Assembly: GCA_018292915.2 (NCBI GenBank) | Contig: JACVVK020000290.1 | Coordinates: 193,501 to 257,500, forward strand | Length of the DNA stretch: 64,000 nucleotides | Origin: Batillaria attramentaria | Lineage: Eukaryota; Mollusca; Gastropoda; Batillariidae | Reading direction: 5' to 3' | Shown: positions 1-13,200 of the stretch, piece by piece | How the letters are laid out: every line of letters begins with the position of its first letter | Position numbering within the stretch: position 1 is the first letter of the stretch | The notes under the pieces: generated by a model | Told to the model about the DNA's origin: nothing | Seen by the model: only the letters and a program-made list of their open reading frames with translations | Database searches by the model: none | Position numbers and translations under genes: made by a program

Positions 1-307
1 GTTGTTTTGTGGTTTTTTTGTGTGTGTGATTTTTTTTTTTAAGAGAGCAATTAAACCTTTGAAATGGTTTAAAGACAGTAATTCACAGAATTTTTGTTTG
101 TTTTGTGGTTGGTTTTTTTTTTTCTTTGACTTTCAAAGTCTGAATAAAGAAACAATGGTAACTTGGGAGTCTTGCTTCAGGGAGATTTTTTTTTATTTTT
201 TTAAATCTACTTAACATATCTGTGAGGATGTCATGTATAGGTGTGCATCTAATGTTTGCCACTAATGCAGAGCTGTACAAACATATCATGTTCAACAATT
301 TTTTCAG

Positions 308-477
308 ATGATGCAGGAGGTCTTCCTCCAACCCCCATGTACAACACCAGTGTACTGCAAGATATCTGCTTCTCTGCCAGCGCCGACTTCCTGTCTCAGC
401 AGCTAGATGGTGCCAGCAGTCTCCAGGATGGTATTTCTCTTCTGAAAGTGTGGCTGCACCAGCGCCAACTTGATGTG
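308..477 (+). CDS. NOL6: NOL6 exon 1 of window
   Basis: Acceptor AG at 306-307, donor gtatgt. Encodes window residues 1-56, including the conserved PPTPMYN stretch. The exon enters with the last two bases of a split codon, so an upstream exon exists outside the window. Confidence 0.93.
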
Positions 478-3400
478 GTATGTGTTTAGTACCCTCATAA
501 ACTCTTCATTTTCTGTGTTTACTTTGGGAGCTAGGATAACCATGTTGGACTTTCAGTGCTCAGGTCATGAGCTGAAATCCAAGCAGGGACCAAATATTTG
601 TGCTGAGCTGACTTTTTCATCTTTTATTCCACCATTTGGCGGCTTTCCACGTTTGGCTTAAAAAAAATATTAAAAAATCTCCCCAAAAAGTGTTGCCCCC
701 TTTGGAGCATTTGAAATCATGCCAAAATGCAACTTTTGCAGATTTTAGTCTTATTAGTCCGGCTTACATACAATCTGATCAGTGTGATCATGATCTCCTC
801 CGTGAGCCCATCATTATCGCAATTTATCGCTGTGTAGGGTTGTAGAAAGTAACACATTTTTCTAACATCTGTATTTACTATTTGTGTGTCACTGTCAGGA
901 GTGTATGTCTGTACATGAAACGAGCATTGTTCAGATTTTGGGCCCCTCTAGTGTGTCATGTGTTTATGATTGACGTGTGTACGTACTGTATTGCTGTGCA
1001 GGGCTATGGGTCTTTCAGCAGTTTTCTGGCCGCCATGTTTGTCTGTCACCTGGTGAGTCAGCGACTGGTGAATAAGATGATGAGCAGTTATCAAGTTCTG
1101 CGACACGCGCTGCTTCACCTCAGTAAGTCGTTTTGTGTGATGAGTGGTTATCAGATTCTGTGGCACACTGTAAAACAATGATACCAGTAACTCGCGTTCC
1201 TCCCTTTAAAAGTGTATTTCCTTCCTTGAAGCACTTACTTAAACTCATGCCAAAACGCACCAAATTGCACAGATTTTAGTCTAATTCGTCTAAAATATTT
1301 CCTTAAAAAAAAAGTGTTTCCTCCTCTGATGCAGTTAATATCATGCCAAAATGCACCAAACTGCACTGACTGCAGTCGTCTTTTCTTTTCTTTTTTTCTA
1401 AATTGCCACTTCGTCACTATTTGCTTCACACTTTTCCTCCATTTGGATCATGGGCCATTTTAAGCCCTGCTCCATGATTCATTACAAATGCCCTGAACAT
1501 AGATTTGGAACCCACAACATGGATACGTTTCTCTGTACATTAAGAGCTCATTATGAAATGGAAAAATGTGGCGTGGAGGAACATGTCATACAACAGTTGT
1601 ACAGTAAGGTGGCACATGGTTTAAACATATGAAACACTCGGTACAATTACACATATACAGTCAAACCTGTGTAAGGCGGTCACCCGAGGGACTGGGCCAA
1701 ACTGACCGCCTTAGACAGGTGACCGGGTTATCCAGGGTGGCATGTCAACAGCTAGCATGTCAGGGGATCCTCTGGGGTGACCAGGTTAGACAGTGGCATA
1801 GCTTATACAGGTGACCGCCTTGGCAGGTTCGACTGTACAGCTTAATACTAAAGAAAGAAACATCACGCATGAATCTAGGTATGCATAAAAAAAAAAAAAT
1901 TCTGTATGTGCATGTATTGTTAGGTGTATGTGTAGCATGTACAGCAGGTATGTATATTGTATATATTTATGTACCAGTCATGTACCATGAAAATCAAGAA
2001 CTCAAAACAAAAATTGAAAACACATCCTTAGTGTTGCTGGCCCACTTACTATTCCCTTATTACAGCTGACAGTGTGGCATACTCAGTCCGGGAGAATATT
2101 CAGTCATTTGGCAATAGTCAGTCACATTTCCTCTCCCTTCAGTCAAAGAAAAGGAAGGGTAGAAAAGGTTGCACATACAATCGTGGCACATGTAGTGCCA
2201 TATGGGGCAGTCTAACTTCATGTCTGAAGACTTGCATGTCAGTACCAAGGCAGTATTGTACTTTTGGGTGCCAGGAGAGGCTACTAAATCAGTAAATGCA
2301 TTTTCTAAATGAAAAAATGTGGTTTTGTTATTTTGGGCGCTGCCTCTGTGATCCCCCAGCAGGGCGCTGCCTCCGCACCCTGGCCCAGGTTTCAGTCTTT
2401 ATTTTTCTTCAGTAGTACCCCAGCCTGATACTACCCAAGATTATTTTCCTCTACATGGCTCAAGTGTGCCACTCTTTGGTAGTGTATGTAACAGAATATG
2501 TGTTGCTTACTGTTTTTATTAATTCTGACACACTCCTCGCAGGCACATCAGACTGGCTGGCAGAGCCAGTGACCATGTGTGCGCAGACCGGAGAAGGTGG
2601 CCGTCCCACGCTGGATGGTTTCCAGCAAGAGTTTGAGGTGGTCTTTGTCGACGTGACTGGCTACGTCAACCTCTGTCTGGGCATGACAAAGGCCATGTAC
2701 AAAAGGGTAGGTTTTCTTGTGTATGAAAATTTTTGACGGTTCCATTTTAGCACATGCAGATTCGCACGCACACACACACACACACGCACACACACACACA
2801 CATGCAAACAATTTCAAGATGGGGGGGGAGGGGGGGGGGGGTCTGGGCATGACAAAATTTGTGTGTAAGAGTCTTGTTGTGTATGTAAAAAGTTTACACA
2901 GCTCCATTTTAGCACAAGCAAACGCACACTTGCAAACACAGATGAGATTTTTTTTTTTCTTATGTTTTGTTTAGACTTTATTGAGTATTCACAGCCCTGT
3001 TATGCTAAGTGTTTCAGGCAGTCTCACTGTCCACATTAAAAATGCAAGACAGCTGATACCAAATCATAGATAAATCCTTGTTGTGCGGTGCTGAGCATGG
3101 ATTTTTTATGTCGATTTTGCAATGGAACTCTCGTTTCAGGTGTGTCACGAGGCTAGTATTGCAGTGGAGTGTATGACAGGCCAGGTGTCGCACAACTTTC
3201 ACCATCTGTTGATGACTCCAGTACCATTCTTCCACAAATTTGACCACATATTTCAGTAAGTACACACAATGAATTTTCAGGAAAATACTTTTTTTTTATG
3301 TTATTGTTGGGTTTGTTTTTTTGTTGGTTGGTTTGTTTGTTTGTTTTTTGTTGTTGTTTTGGTTTTGGGTTTTTTATTTGTTTGTTGTTGTTTTTTTGGG

Positions 3401-6400
3401 GGGTGTAGTTGCTGTTGTTTGCAGAGAGTGTCTTTGCAAGGAAAATATATGCTGTGCATGTGTATTACAAGAAATATCCCAGACAGCCAGAGTTGAGCAG
3501 GCCACGGAACTAGGGATAACCACGGAGAACTGATTGGTCATCATCACTGACTGTCGTGGAGAATTACGTCAGTGGATTTTGTAATTCAGATTGTTTTTGC
3601 AGTGTGACAAGTAACAGTGACATTCTGACAGCAGTTGTGGAAAAATGTCAACTGGCCGAGAGGCTGCTGGACCACGGTGGCCATTATGTTGCCACGGTTA
3701 CCCCCAGTCTGCTGGATCTACTCAGTCAAGGGCTCGGTGACCGTGTGGAGCTAATTCAGCTTCAGCTGCCAGTGCCTTCTGTGGTAAGTTACCTCAATGA
3801 AATGTCATGCAGATGTTTTCTTAAGTGCGGGGTTTGTTTGGTTTTTTTGTCAGTCATGTAGGTACATTTGATCGCTATACTCAGGCCTGTAAATCCTTTA
3901 CGTTTTTGGGGGGGATCTCCACTTCGGCAAAAAAAATTTCCTCTCCTCAGAATCAGAAGCATTTAAAATCATTTCAGAACGCACCACATTGCACAGATTT
4001 TATATTTTTTTCTAAACATTTGCTTCCAAGTGTGTTTCCTCCTTTGAAGGATTTAAATTCAAACCGAAAAGCACCAATTTGCACAGATTTTACGTGTAAT
4101 TTAAGAAAACCCGGGGGAGCATGCCCCCGGACCCCCATAGCTTCACGCAAATGCTTTGCAGACACATACTCGTGGCTTTGCCACTTTGAGGTTGGTTGGT
4201 GGTCTAGTGGTTAAGAGACATGTCACCAGTGCGAGAGGTCAGGGGTTCGAGTCCCACTCAGGGCAAAGAATTTTTCCTTCTCGTATGTGGCACCGTTCAT
4301 TCGGGCCAATTGTCGGGGGGTTCTCTCCGGGTACTCCGGCTTTCTCCCCCTCTGCTTTGGAAATGTTCAGCCCACCAAATTTGAAAAAAATAAATGCAAT
4401 TCTAAATTCCGAAATGTAAATAGCTGAGCTGACCCTTCACACCACATGATTGTAATGTGTTTATGTCCAGTGTGTGAGAGAATGCGTGTGATTCACGTGA
4501 GCATGCGTGTTGGGTTCAGTTCGCGGCGCTTTGAGCCGATTCATGAAATTGGGTAAAGCGCCTATACAATACTCATCATTATTATTATTTGACACTAAAT
4601 GCTACACACTGTTCCTTCTTTTGGGTCATGGAGAATTTTAAGCCCTGTTCCATGCTCACATGCACACACAGACTTGCACTCTCAGATTTGCACGTGCACA
4701 TCACAAGCACACAGAGAGCTAGGAGAATGACGTTAGTGCTAACGATGTTTCTTGAATGCATTTAGTGGTCAGTATCGGAGGATCCACCGCCAGGGGTCAG
4801 TGAGGGCACCTTGACGTTTGGTGTGCTGCTTCACGAAACCAACGCCTTGCGCCTTCTGGACCGGGGACCACCCGCAAATTCTCAAGAGGTGAGGCCACTT
4901 GTCATCATATCTCATCCTTCACTTTATTCCCCTCATTTTTTTTTTTTTTTTTTTTTGGTTTTGTTTTGTTTGACTAGGGCGTTTTAGGTTCATGTCTCAT
5001 TTGGGGCGTCACATTTTCCGCTGAAGTGCATCGCACCATTCATTCAGATTGATTCACAGGGGTTCTCTCCCGGATACTCTGGCTCCCTCTCCCACAAAAA
5101 CAAAAGAAAATGAATGCAACTCTTTTTGAGCTTGAGTATTACCAGGAGTTTTGCTTTGTCGTCCCTCCAACCTTGCCTGTAACTGTGTCCATTCACGTGT
5201 GTGTCTTTTCAGGCAGTGGACTTCCGTCAGTTCTGGGGAGAGAAATCGGAGCTGCGTCGGTTTAAGGATGGTGGGATTGCGGAAGCCGTTGTCTGGGCAC
5301 TCTCCACCTGTCTGAGTCAGAAACGCTCCATCTGCAGCAAAGTGGTTTCTCACGTTCTGCACAGGTAATGCACTGCTGATGCATACTAGCACAGAAAAGA
5401 AAGAAAAAAGGATATATTACCTTTTTTTTTCATTATTCCCCCCTTCCCTTTTCAAACTTGGGGTAGGAGGCATGATTGCCAAGATGGTAGAATGTTTCAG
5501 GGCTTAATATCTTCCACCATCTGGTGGTTTCCACCTTTGGCTAAACAATTTTCTTCTCCCGAAAATGTGTTTTTCTCCTCTAAGGCACTTGGAATAATGC
5601 CGACACACTCCAAACTGCATAGATTTTAGATCTAAAAAATTTCCTCCCCCAAAAAAGTGTTTCCACCTCTGGAGCACTTAACCCATGCTAAAATGCAGAA
5701 AATTGCACTGATTTCAGTCTTTCTTCTTTTTCTTTTAATTGCCACTTTGTCACTAAATGCGCGGATTTTAGTCGGGGGGTGGTGGGGTGTGATTGTTCTT
5801 GTGTTTTTTAATCTCATTTTGGGGTTTTTTCAAGGCATGCTGACATACATCCTGATCACATTCAACATGTGGAGCGACAGATAGAAAATGTCCTCCACGT
5901 GCCACGTCGCATCATCACGGAGACGACAGGGGAAAGCAGCAAAACAAAGGGGGCTGTGGATGCCCCTCACGGCACTAGCATGGGCTACGGCACTGGGGAG
6001 GAGCGGCACTACCACGTGAGACAGGTCCTAGAGGATCTTGGGAGATCAGTACGGACACTGCCGAATTTACCGCTCACCATTAACACTGTGACAGGAACTG
6101 ATCCAGTGTTCAGGTTCACTGAGGTATGAAACGAGCGTGTTGTGATCCAACTCAGATACATTTATATTTAGCTTATTGTCTCTAAGGTGACAGGGAATGT
6201 GGTCTAGTGGTTAAGGCATCCGACTTCAGATCTTAAGTTCGAGTCCCCGGTGGGATGGAATATGATGGGATTTTTTCCCTTACCATATCGAGTCAAATCC
6301 ATTTGCAGACTCATTTACAGTGCCTGTCTCGCCTTCATGCACACACGCACGCAAATGCATCAAGTGTGCACGCTAAAAATCCCAAAATCATCTTTCGCTG

Positions 6401-9273
6401 AAGAGTAGGCTGTGGCCGGTGTCGTGGTAAACAGAAATACTGTCGCACACACCAGTGTGAATAGCAGGGTGGAGATTTGCACATAAAGTAGCGCTTAGCG
6501 GCAGCAGGCTTTTACTGCTTCATCCTCCAGCCCTGTGGCACCGTGAGCATTTCAGCAGAGATGGATATGTGCGCCGAGGAGAAGTCTGCTCTACCATACC
6601 ATACCAAGGTAGCTGCGAAATAGTCTTTGTTGCTTGCGCGGCGTTAAGCCCTAACTAACTAACCGACTGTTGTCTCTAAGGCTTTTTTTCTTATACTTCT
6701 GGAGGAACGGGAGTTAATGCTCTAAGCTTGGGTAGCTTGGCTATCCTTGGCTCACTCTATTCCCGGTGGCTCATAGGTTGTTTCCCTCTGTTACTTACTG
6801 ACTAGAGGGTAGGAATAGGCATACAGTAAACTGTAATTCGGAGAAAAATAATTATTATCTCTATCTAGGGGAGGGGGGGGGGGGTTAAAGAATATGTAGC
6901 TTGTAAGGGAGGCTTTTTTGTGACAACAATTTCAAAGGAAAACTTTTCTATTGCTGAATTGGGTGTGGTTGTGTCACATTGTCGCGCCTGAGGTCAAACT
7001 CAAAAGGTCAGTTTCTTTAAGCCGGATATTCATTGGACTTCCCAGATAGTGTGATGTGTGCTCTTCTGTATTATCATGTTACGTGTGAAGGCGAAGAATG
7101 CAAACGACAAAGTTCTAGTCGACATCCTTGTCAGTTTTGATGGTAAAATCTTCTCCTTCGTCTGGGAAGCCGGGATAGCTGAATGGTAGAGCGTTAGACT
7201 CTCAACGCTCAGGTCGTGAGTTTGAGTCGCGGCTGGGGCCAAATAATTGTGCAGCCTTTATCACGTTGCCCCATCTTTGATATCACCCTTACATGGTGGT
7301 AAAGGATGTTAAATTCCCACCTACCCACCCACCCACCTACCGTCTTCTTCTTCGGCTTCTTCTTCTTCTTCTGTGTTCCCTGTGGGTTAGAATCACAGAC
7401 TGGATGAATACGACGACTACAACAAGGTTGCCATGTGTTGCTACTGTCAGGATGTAGTGTATGGCCGTTGAGGTGGTGCAAGCAACCCGTGCAATCAATC
7501 AACCATCCATGCATACTCACGCACTCACACCATGCAGGAAACGAACACGAACGACGACATGACCAGACTGAAGAGTTCGTACCAGGATGCTCGAAGTTTA
7601 CTCCGTTGAAGAAAACACGCGTACAAGCCCACACACATGCACTCGCTCACTCATCCGCCATTCTCTCACACACTCTCACATCATTCAGCGTCATGACTAC
7701 GGCACCATGACAACAATATGTGGAAATGGGGGAGTAACATTGCTTGAGTGTGCGGATGTCCAGTTGCAGTAAAGGCTTCAATTTTTTATTATTTTATTTT
7801 TTATTATCACACGTTTTCACTTGTAGTAGGTTTGCTGACACTTAGAGTCTTCTGATTGAGAAAATGAAGGTGATGGTGTGACTGTTTCAGGTGTTTCCGC
7901 CACACTCAGCTGTGGCCAGACTGACCAGCAAATCACTTCTCCAATCTCCCGATGCCCCACTGCCGCTCTACACGCCCGCCCTGACAGGTAGGTGTTACTG
8001 TTACTCAGGCTGGGGATTTTTTTTTTTTTTTTTTTGCTCACACAACTCTGCCGGCTCCAGTGGTGTTCCTCCCTGGTAATGGGTGGAATCCACGGAGGGC
8101 TCGGAAGTTGGGGCAATTTTTATTATGCATGATGAGGGAGATGGGGATGATGGTAAGATGATGCAGCTATGGAGGTCCGTGTGGTTTGGGACTGCAGGAC
8201 AGGGCCGCATTCCACGCTTCCTGTCATAAGTATCCCGGCATTAACCAGGCCCGGGAACTACGGCATCTGCGGTGCCGGCCGTGTAATCATCCACATCATA
8301 AGACGTGTCATGCCAAGGGAAGCACCCCCAAAGTCGCACCCGTGAAGTGGGAGAAGCTCAGCTGTGTGGCAACAGCCTCCCCATTGGGCCCATAGCACAC
8401 CCGCTCTGGGTAGGAGCCGACCTAGGTAGGAAAAATCCTGCTTGCCTCGGCTGGGACTCGAACCCGTGTCTCCCGGTCCGTAGTCCGAAGTGCTAACCAC
8501 TACACTACGGGGGCCGGTGGCCGGGGAATTTTCAGTCATTTGGCAATTTTCACCCAGATTTCCTGTCCTTTCAGACAAAAATATCTAAGGTTCAGCCAAG
8601 AAAAGGAAAGGAGGAAAAAGGTTGCACACACAATGATATTGTATCAAGATGCATGTAATGCCACACGGGACTTTCTGACTTCATTTTATGATTTGTTGCA
8701 TGTCAGTATCATGGCAGTATTTCATGTCTGGGTGCCAGGAGAGGCTACTAGATGCTTTGAAAAATGCTAAAAATTGTTTTCTGAAGTGGGGCATTGCCCC
8801 TGTGGTCCCCGAGCAGGACGCCGCCCCTGCACCCCGGCCTAGGTTTCAGTCTTTTTCATCCTCAGCAGTTCCCCAGCCTGATTACTAACGTGTTTGTTGC
8901 TGTTTGTGTGTATGTTGAGTGTTATCATTTACTAGCAAGGATCAGATTCACTCTCCTCAGGTGTGGCGGACGTAAGAAACAAACCGATAATACACGCAAC
9001 ATTACATGAAGAAACACAAAAAATTGTGTACAATACACATTACAATTAATGTAAAGATTGCTATTAACTGAATGTCACCTAAAATAACAGTAGTGTTCAT
9101 GATATGCACCATTTAAAATAGCTATTGATTTTAAATAAGAAGAGTACATTCTTCATCACATGCAGTACAATAGTCGCTCCATCCTCCACGCCGGGCCCAT
9201 CTAATCACAGTATGATCCAGGTAAAAAGGACATTCCAGCATACACACACACGCACGCACGCGCACACACACAC

Positions 9274-9309
<36 letters not shown>

Positions 9310-9746
9310 GCAGAGATGACGGAGGGTTATTACATAGACTCCCATTGTTACACAAGAGAGCCAAAAAGGGGGAACAAAGTGACGGATGAGATTTGACAAG
9401 TGGCCTCATCTCTTGAGAATTTTGCGGGTGGTCCCTGGTCCAGAAGGCGCAAGGCGTTGGTTTCGTGAAGCACAGACCAAACGTCAAGGTGCCCTGGTGG
9501 TGGATCCTCCAATACTGACCACTAAATACATTCAAGAAACATCATTAGCACGAACTGCGTTCTCTTAGCTCTCTGTGTGCTTTTGGTTGTTTTTGTTTTG
9601 TTGTTGTTTGTTTGTTTTGTTTTTGGTTTTTTTTTGTTGTTGTTTTTTTTTTTTTGGGGGGGGGGGGACCTCAGTTACATGCAGGTCGCATCAAACCAAA
9701 ATAAACCAACTTTTTTTTTTCTTTTTCTTTTTAACAGTTGAGCAGT

Positions 9747-9807
<61 letters not shown>

Positions 9808-10182
9808 TGCACACCTTTCTGCTTCAGGGAATTGAGGTTGTCGATTGCTGACAGAATAAAACTACTGTATGTTGAAACCTTTGCACTTGTGTGATCCATG
9901 TGACGTGTCACACATCTGGTGTAAAATTTATGTACATCTGGCTCAAATTTATGTACATTCTATATGTATAGTGGTGTGTAAGCTGGAAGGCAGTGGGAAA
10001 TGGCCGGAGGACCTCGAGGCCGTCAGACGTCTTAAAGCTGCGTACTACGCCAAACTAGGAGAGGATTTGGCCAACCTGCACAGCCTCACCGTCAGTGTCA
10101 GTCCAACTCGTGTGGATGTGCTGAAGGTGTGTGGCATAGCTTTCACTTCCTGTATCGTAGTACATGGACAGTGTAGTAATCA

Positions 10183-10226
<44 letters not shown>

Positions 10227-13200
10227 TATTATTTGGTTACACTCAGTTAAAGATAGTAGGATTTGACTTTTTGGCTAGTCATGAGCCTAACTTTCCCAGA
10301 ATTTGCACTGTGGTCGAAAAGTGAGGACAGTCACATAGTTGAGATTTTTACGGTAAGTGGATTTTGAGAATCGTGCAGGATAACTTGCATTGTAAGCTCC
10401 TCTTGTGATGCTCTCAAAGTGGAGCTGGGCAGAAATGCCATGAAGATGTTCTGCCTTCCCAGGGTTCAGTGCTCTCATGAATGTTACAGGATGGATTTGT
10501 CTTCCGGCTCAAGCTGGGCCTGACCCGCGAGATCGGACTGCTGCGCATGGTGCGGTCACCGGAAGGCATGGTGAAAATGGAGGACACACCGCAGGCACTC
10601 AAGTTGGAAGCCGAGATCACAACATTACCTCGCATAACATCCTGGCTGCAAGGGTGAGTGAGTGCATGTGTGTTTGTCACAAACAGGAAAGTGATGTCTC
10701 TGTTTATTCAGTGCAACACTGTTTACAGCCCTACATGGTCCAACCCTTGTCGTGGGGTAGTGGCTTGTGTACCTCAATGACCCAGAGAGCTACGCCAGCG
10801 GGAGCACGTGCTCCTGGCAGGGTCACCCAAGCTGGACAGGTCGAAGGGTAGAGGTCAGACGAATGTGGACCACCTCTCCAAGAGGCTAAACGGGTTTGCG
10901 TAGGGTTAACAGCCCTACCTGTAAAAAACATAACGTTACAGAAGCATCGACAGCAACAAACCAAAACATTCACCTGGGCAAGGAAGGGTCTCCATCCCGG
11001 AGACCTATGACGCATTGCAGTGAAAGCCGAAAGGAAGCTGCAAGGCCGACCCCCCTTCTAACACCCAGGACAACGACGAGAGTAGCCACATGGAACATCA
11101 GGACTATGTATGAAGTAGGAAGGACCATACAAGTAGCAAGAGAGATGAAGAACTACAAGATAGGAGTACTGGGACTGAGTGAGACAAGGTGGCTACAGAC
11201 AGGACAGCTGAGATTTTCATCGGGAGAGCAATTGCTGTATTCAGGACACACAGAGGATGGAGCCCCCCACACTGAGGGCGTGGCCCTGATGCTGGCACCG
11301 GAGGCACAGCGGGCACTCATCGGCTGGGAACCTGTCAACTCCCGCATCATCACAGCCAAATTCATCACCAAGAAAAAAGACATCAAGCTGAACATCATCC
11401 AGTGCTACGCTCCCACCAATGATGCGGAAGAGGAGAAAAAAGATGACTTCTACCAACAACTGCAGACAGTGATAGATAGAGGAGGAGCCAAGGACATGAC
11501 CATACTGATGGGAGACTTCAACGCCAAGATTGGATCAGACAACACAGGCTATGAGGACACCATGGGAACACACGGACTGGGACAGATGAACGAAAATGGC
11601 GAGCGCTTTGCAGACTTTTGTGCCCTGAACCAGCTAGTGATAGGAGGCAGCATCTTCCCACACAAGCGCATCCACAAGGCCACATGGAGATCGCCGGACC
11701 ATATCACGGAGAACCAGATTGATCACATCTGCATCAGCCGGAAGTTCAGGAGATCGTGGCGGGATGTGCGCGTGATGAGGGGTGCCGATGTATCATCAGA
11801 CCACCACCTTCTTGCAACAACATTGAGACTTCGGCTTAAGAGGCACACCAACGCCAACAGCATACGGACCAGGTACAACGTTGGACTTCTCAGGAACACA
11901 GACACACAAGCAGCATTCCGGATCAGCCTTTCCAACAGGTTCCAGCCACTGCAAGACCTGATAGAAGACAGTGAAATGGACATCGAGACACAGTGGGAAC
12001 ACAGCAAGAAACTCTGGCACGACACATGCGAAGAGGTCCTTGGCAAGAGAAAGACCCAACATAAGGAATGGATCTCTGCTGATACCATCCAGAAGCTGGA
12101 AGTTAGGAAAGAGAAGAAAACTGCACTGAACACGAGCCGAACAAGAAGAGCTAAGGCAAAGGCACAAGAGGAATACACAGCAGCTGACAGAGAAGTGAAG
12201 AGGAGCACCAGGAAGGACAAGAGGGACTACATCGACAACCTGGCCAGTCAAGCAGAGGAAGCAGCCCGACAAGGGAATCTAAAAGACCTGTACCAGGTGA
12301 CCAAGAAGCTCGCGGGCAAATTTCAGCAGACAGACAAACCAGTGAAGGACAAGAACGGGCACCCACTGACAACAACTGAGGAACAGCTGAAGCGATGGGC
12401 AGAACACTTCAGGGAGCTGTTAAATCGCCCCATCCCTGAAACACCACCAGACATCCCACCAGCTGAGACAGAACTACCCATCAACTGCGACAAGCCCTCT
12501 AAGGCGGAGATCAGGAAAGCCATCATGACACTGAGAAATGGGAAAGCTGCAGGGCCGGACGAGATACCAGCAGAAGCCATTAAAGCAGACACAGAGACAG
12601 CCGTCAACATGCTGCACAGCCTGTTCAGCAAGATCTGGGAGAAGGAAGAGGTGCCAGCCCAGTGGAAAGAAGGGATCGTCATCAAGCTGCCAAAGAAAGG
12701 GGACCTCAGGGACTGCAGCAACTACCGAGGGATCATGCTCCTGTCAGTGCCAGGCAAGGTTCTCAACAGAATTCTACTGGAGAGGATGAGAGAGGCAGTC
12801 GACCCCATGCTCCGAGACCAGCAGGCAGGCTTTCGCAGGAACAGGTCCTGCGCTGACCAGATTGCCAGCCTACGCATCATTGTGGAGCAGTCACTGGAGT
12901 GGAACTCCCCCCTCTACATCAACTTCATAGACTATGAGAAGGCCTTTGACAGTGTAGACAGAGAGGCGCTGTGGAAGCTGCTAAGGCACTATGGAGTTCC
13001 CGGGAAGATCATCTCCCTGATCCAGTGCACCTACCAAGACATGAGCTGCAGGATTGCCCATGCCGGCCAGTTGTCAGAAAGCTTCGAGGTGAAGACCGGA
13101 GTCCGCCAGGGATGCCTGTTGTCCCCGTTTCTCTTCCTCCTGGTCATCGACTGGATCATGAAGACCACTACAGCAGGCAGGAAAAACGGGATACAGTGGA

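Noticed and set aside
2074..2295. Possible NOL6 exon after TTACAG near 2065
   Set aside because: The sequence belongs to a REP-2 MITE, and exon 2 joins exon 3 (2543) in frame with NOL6 homology without it.
8186..8578. Open frames near 8.2-8.6, 25.2-25.7 and 43.0-43.5 kb with almost the same protein
   Set aside because: They are shadows of the GC-rich SINE-C body repeated at three places and have no known domain.
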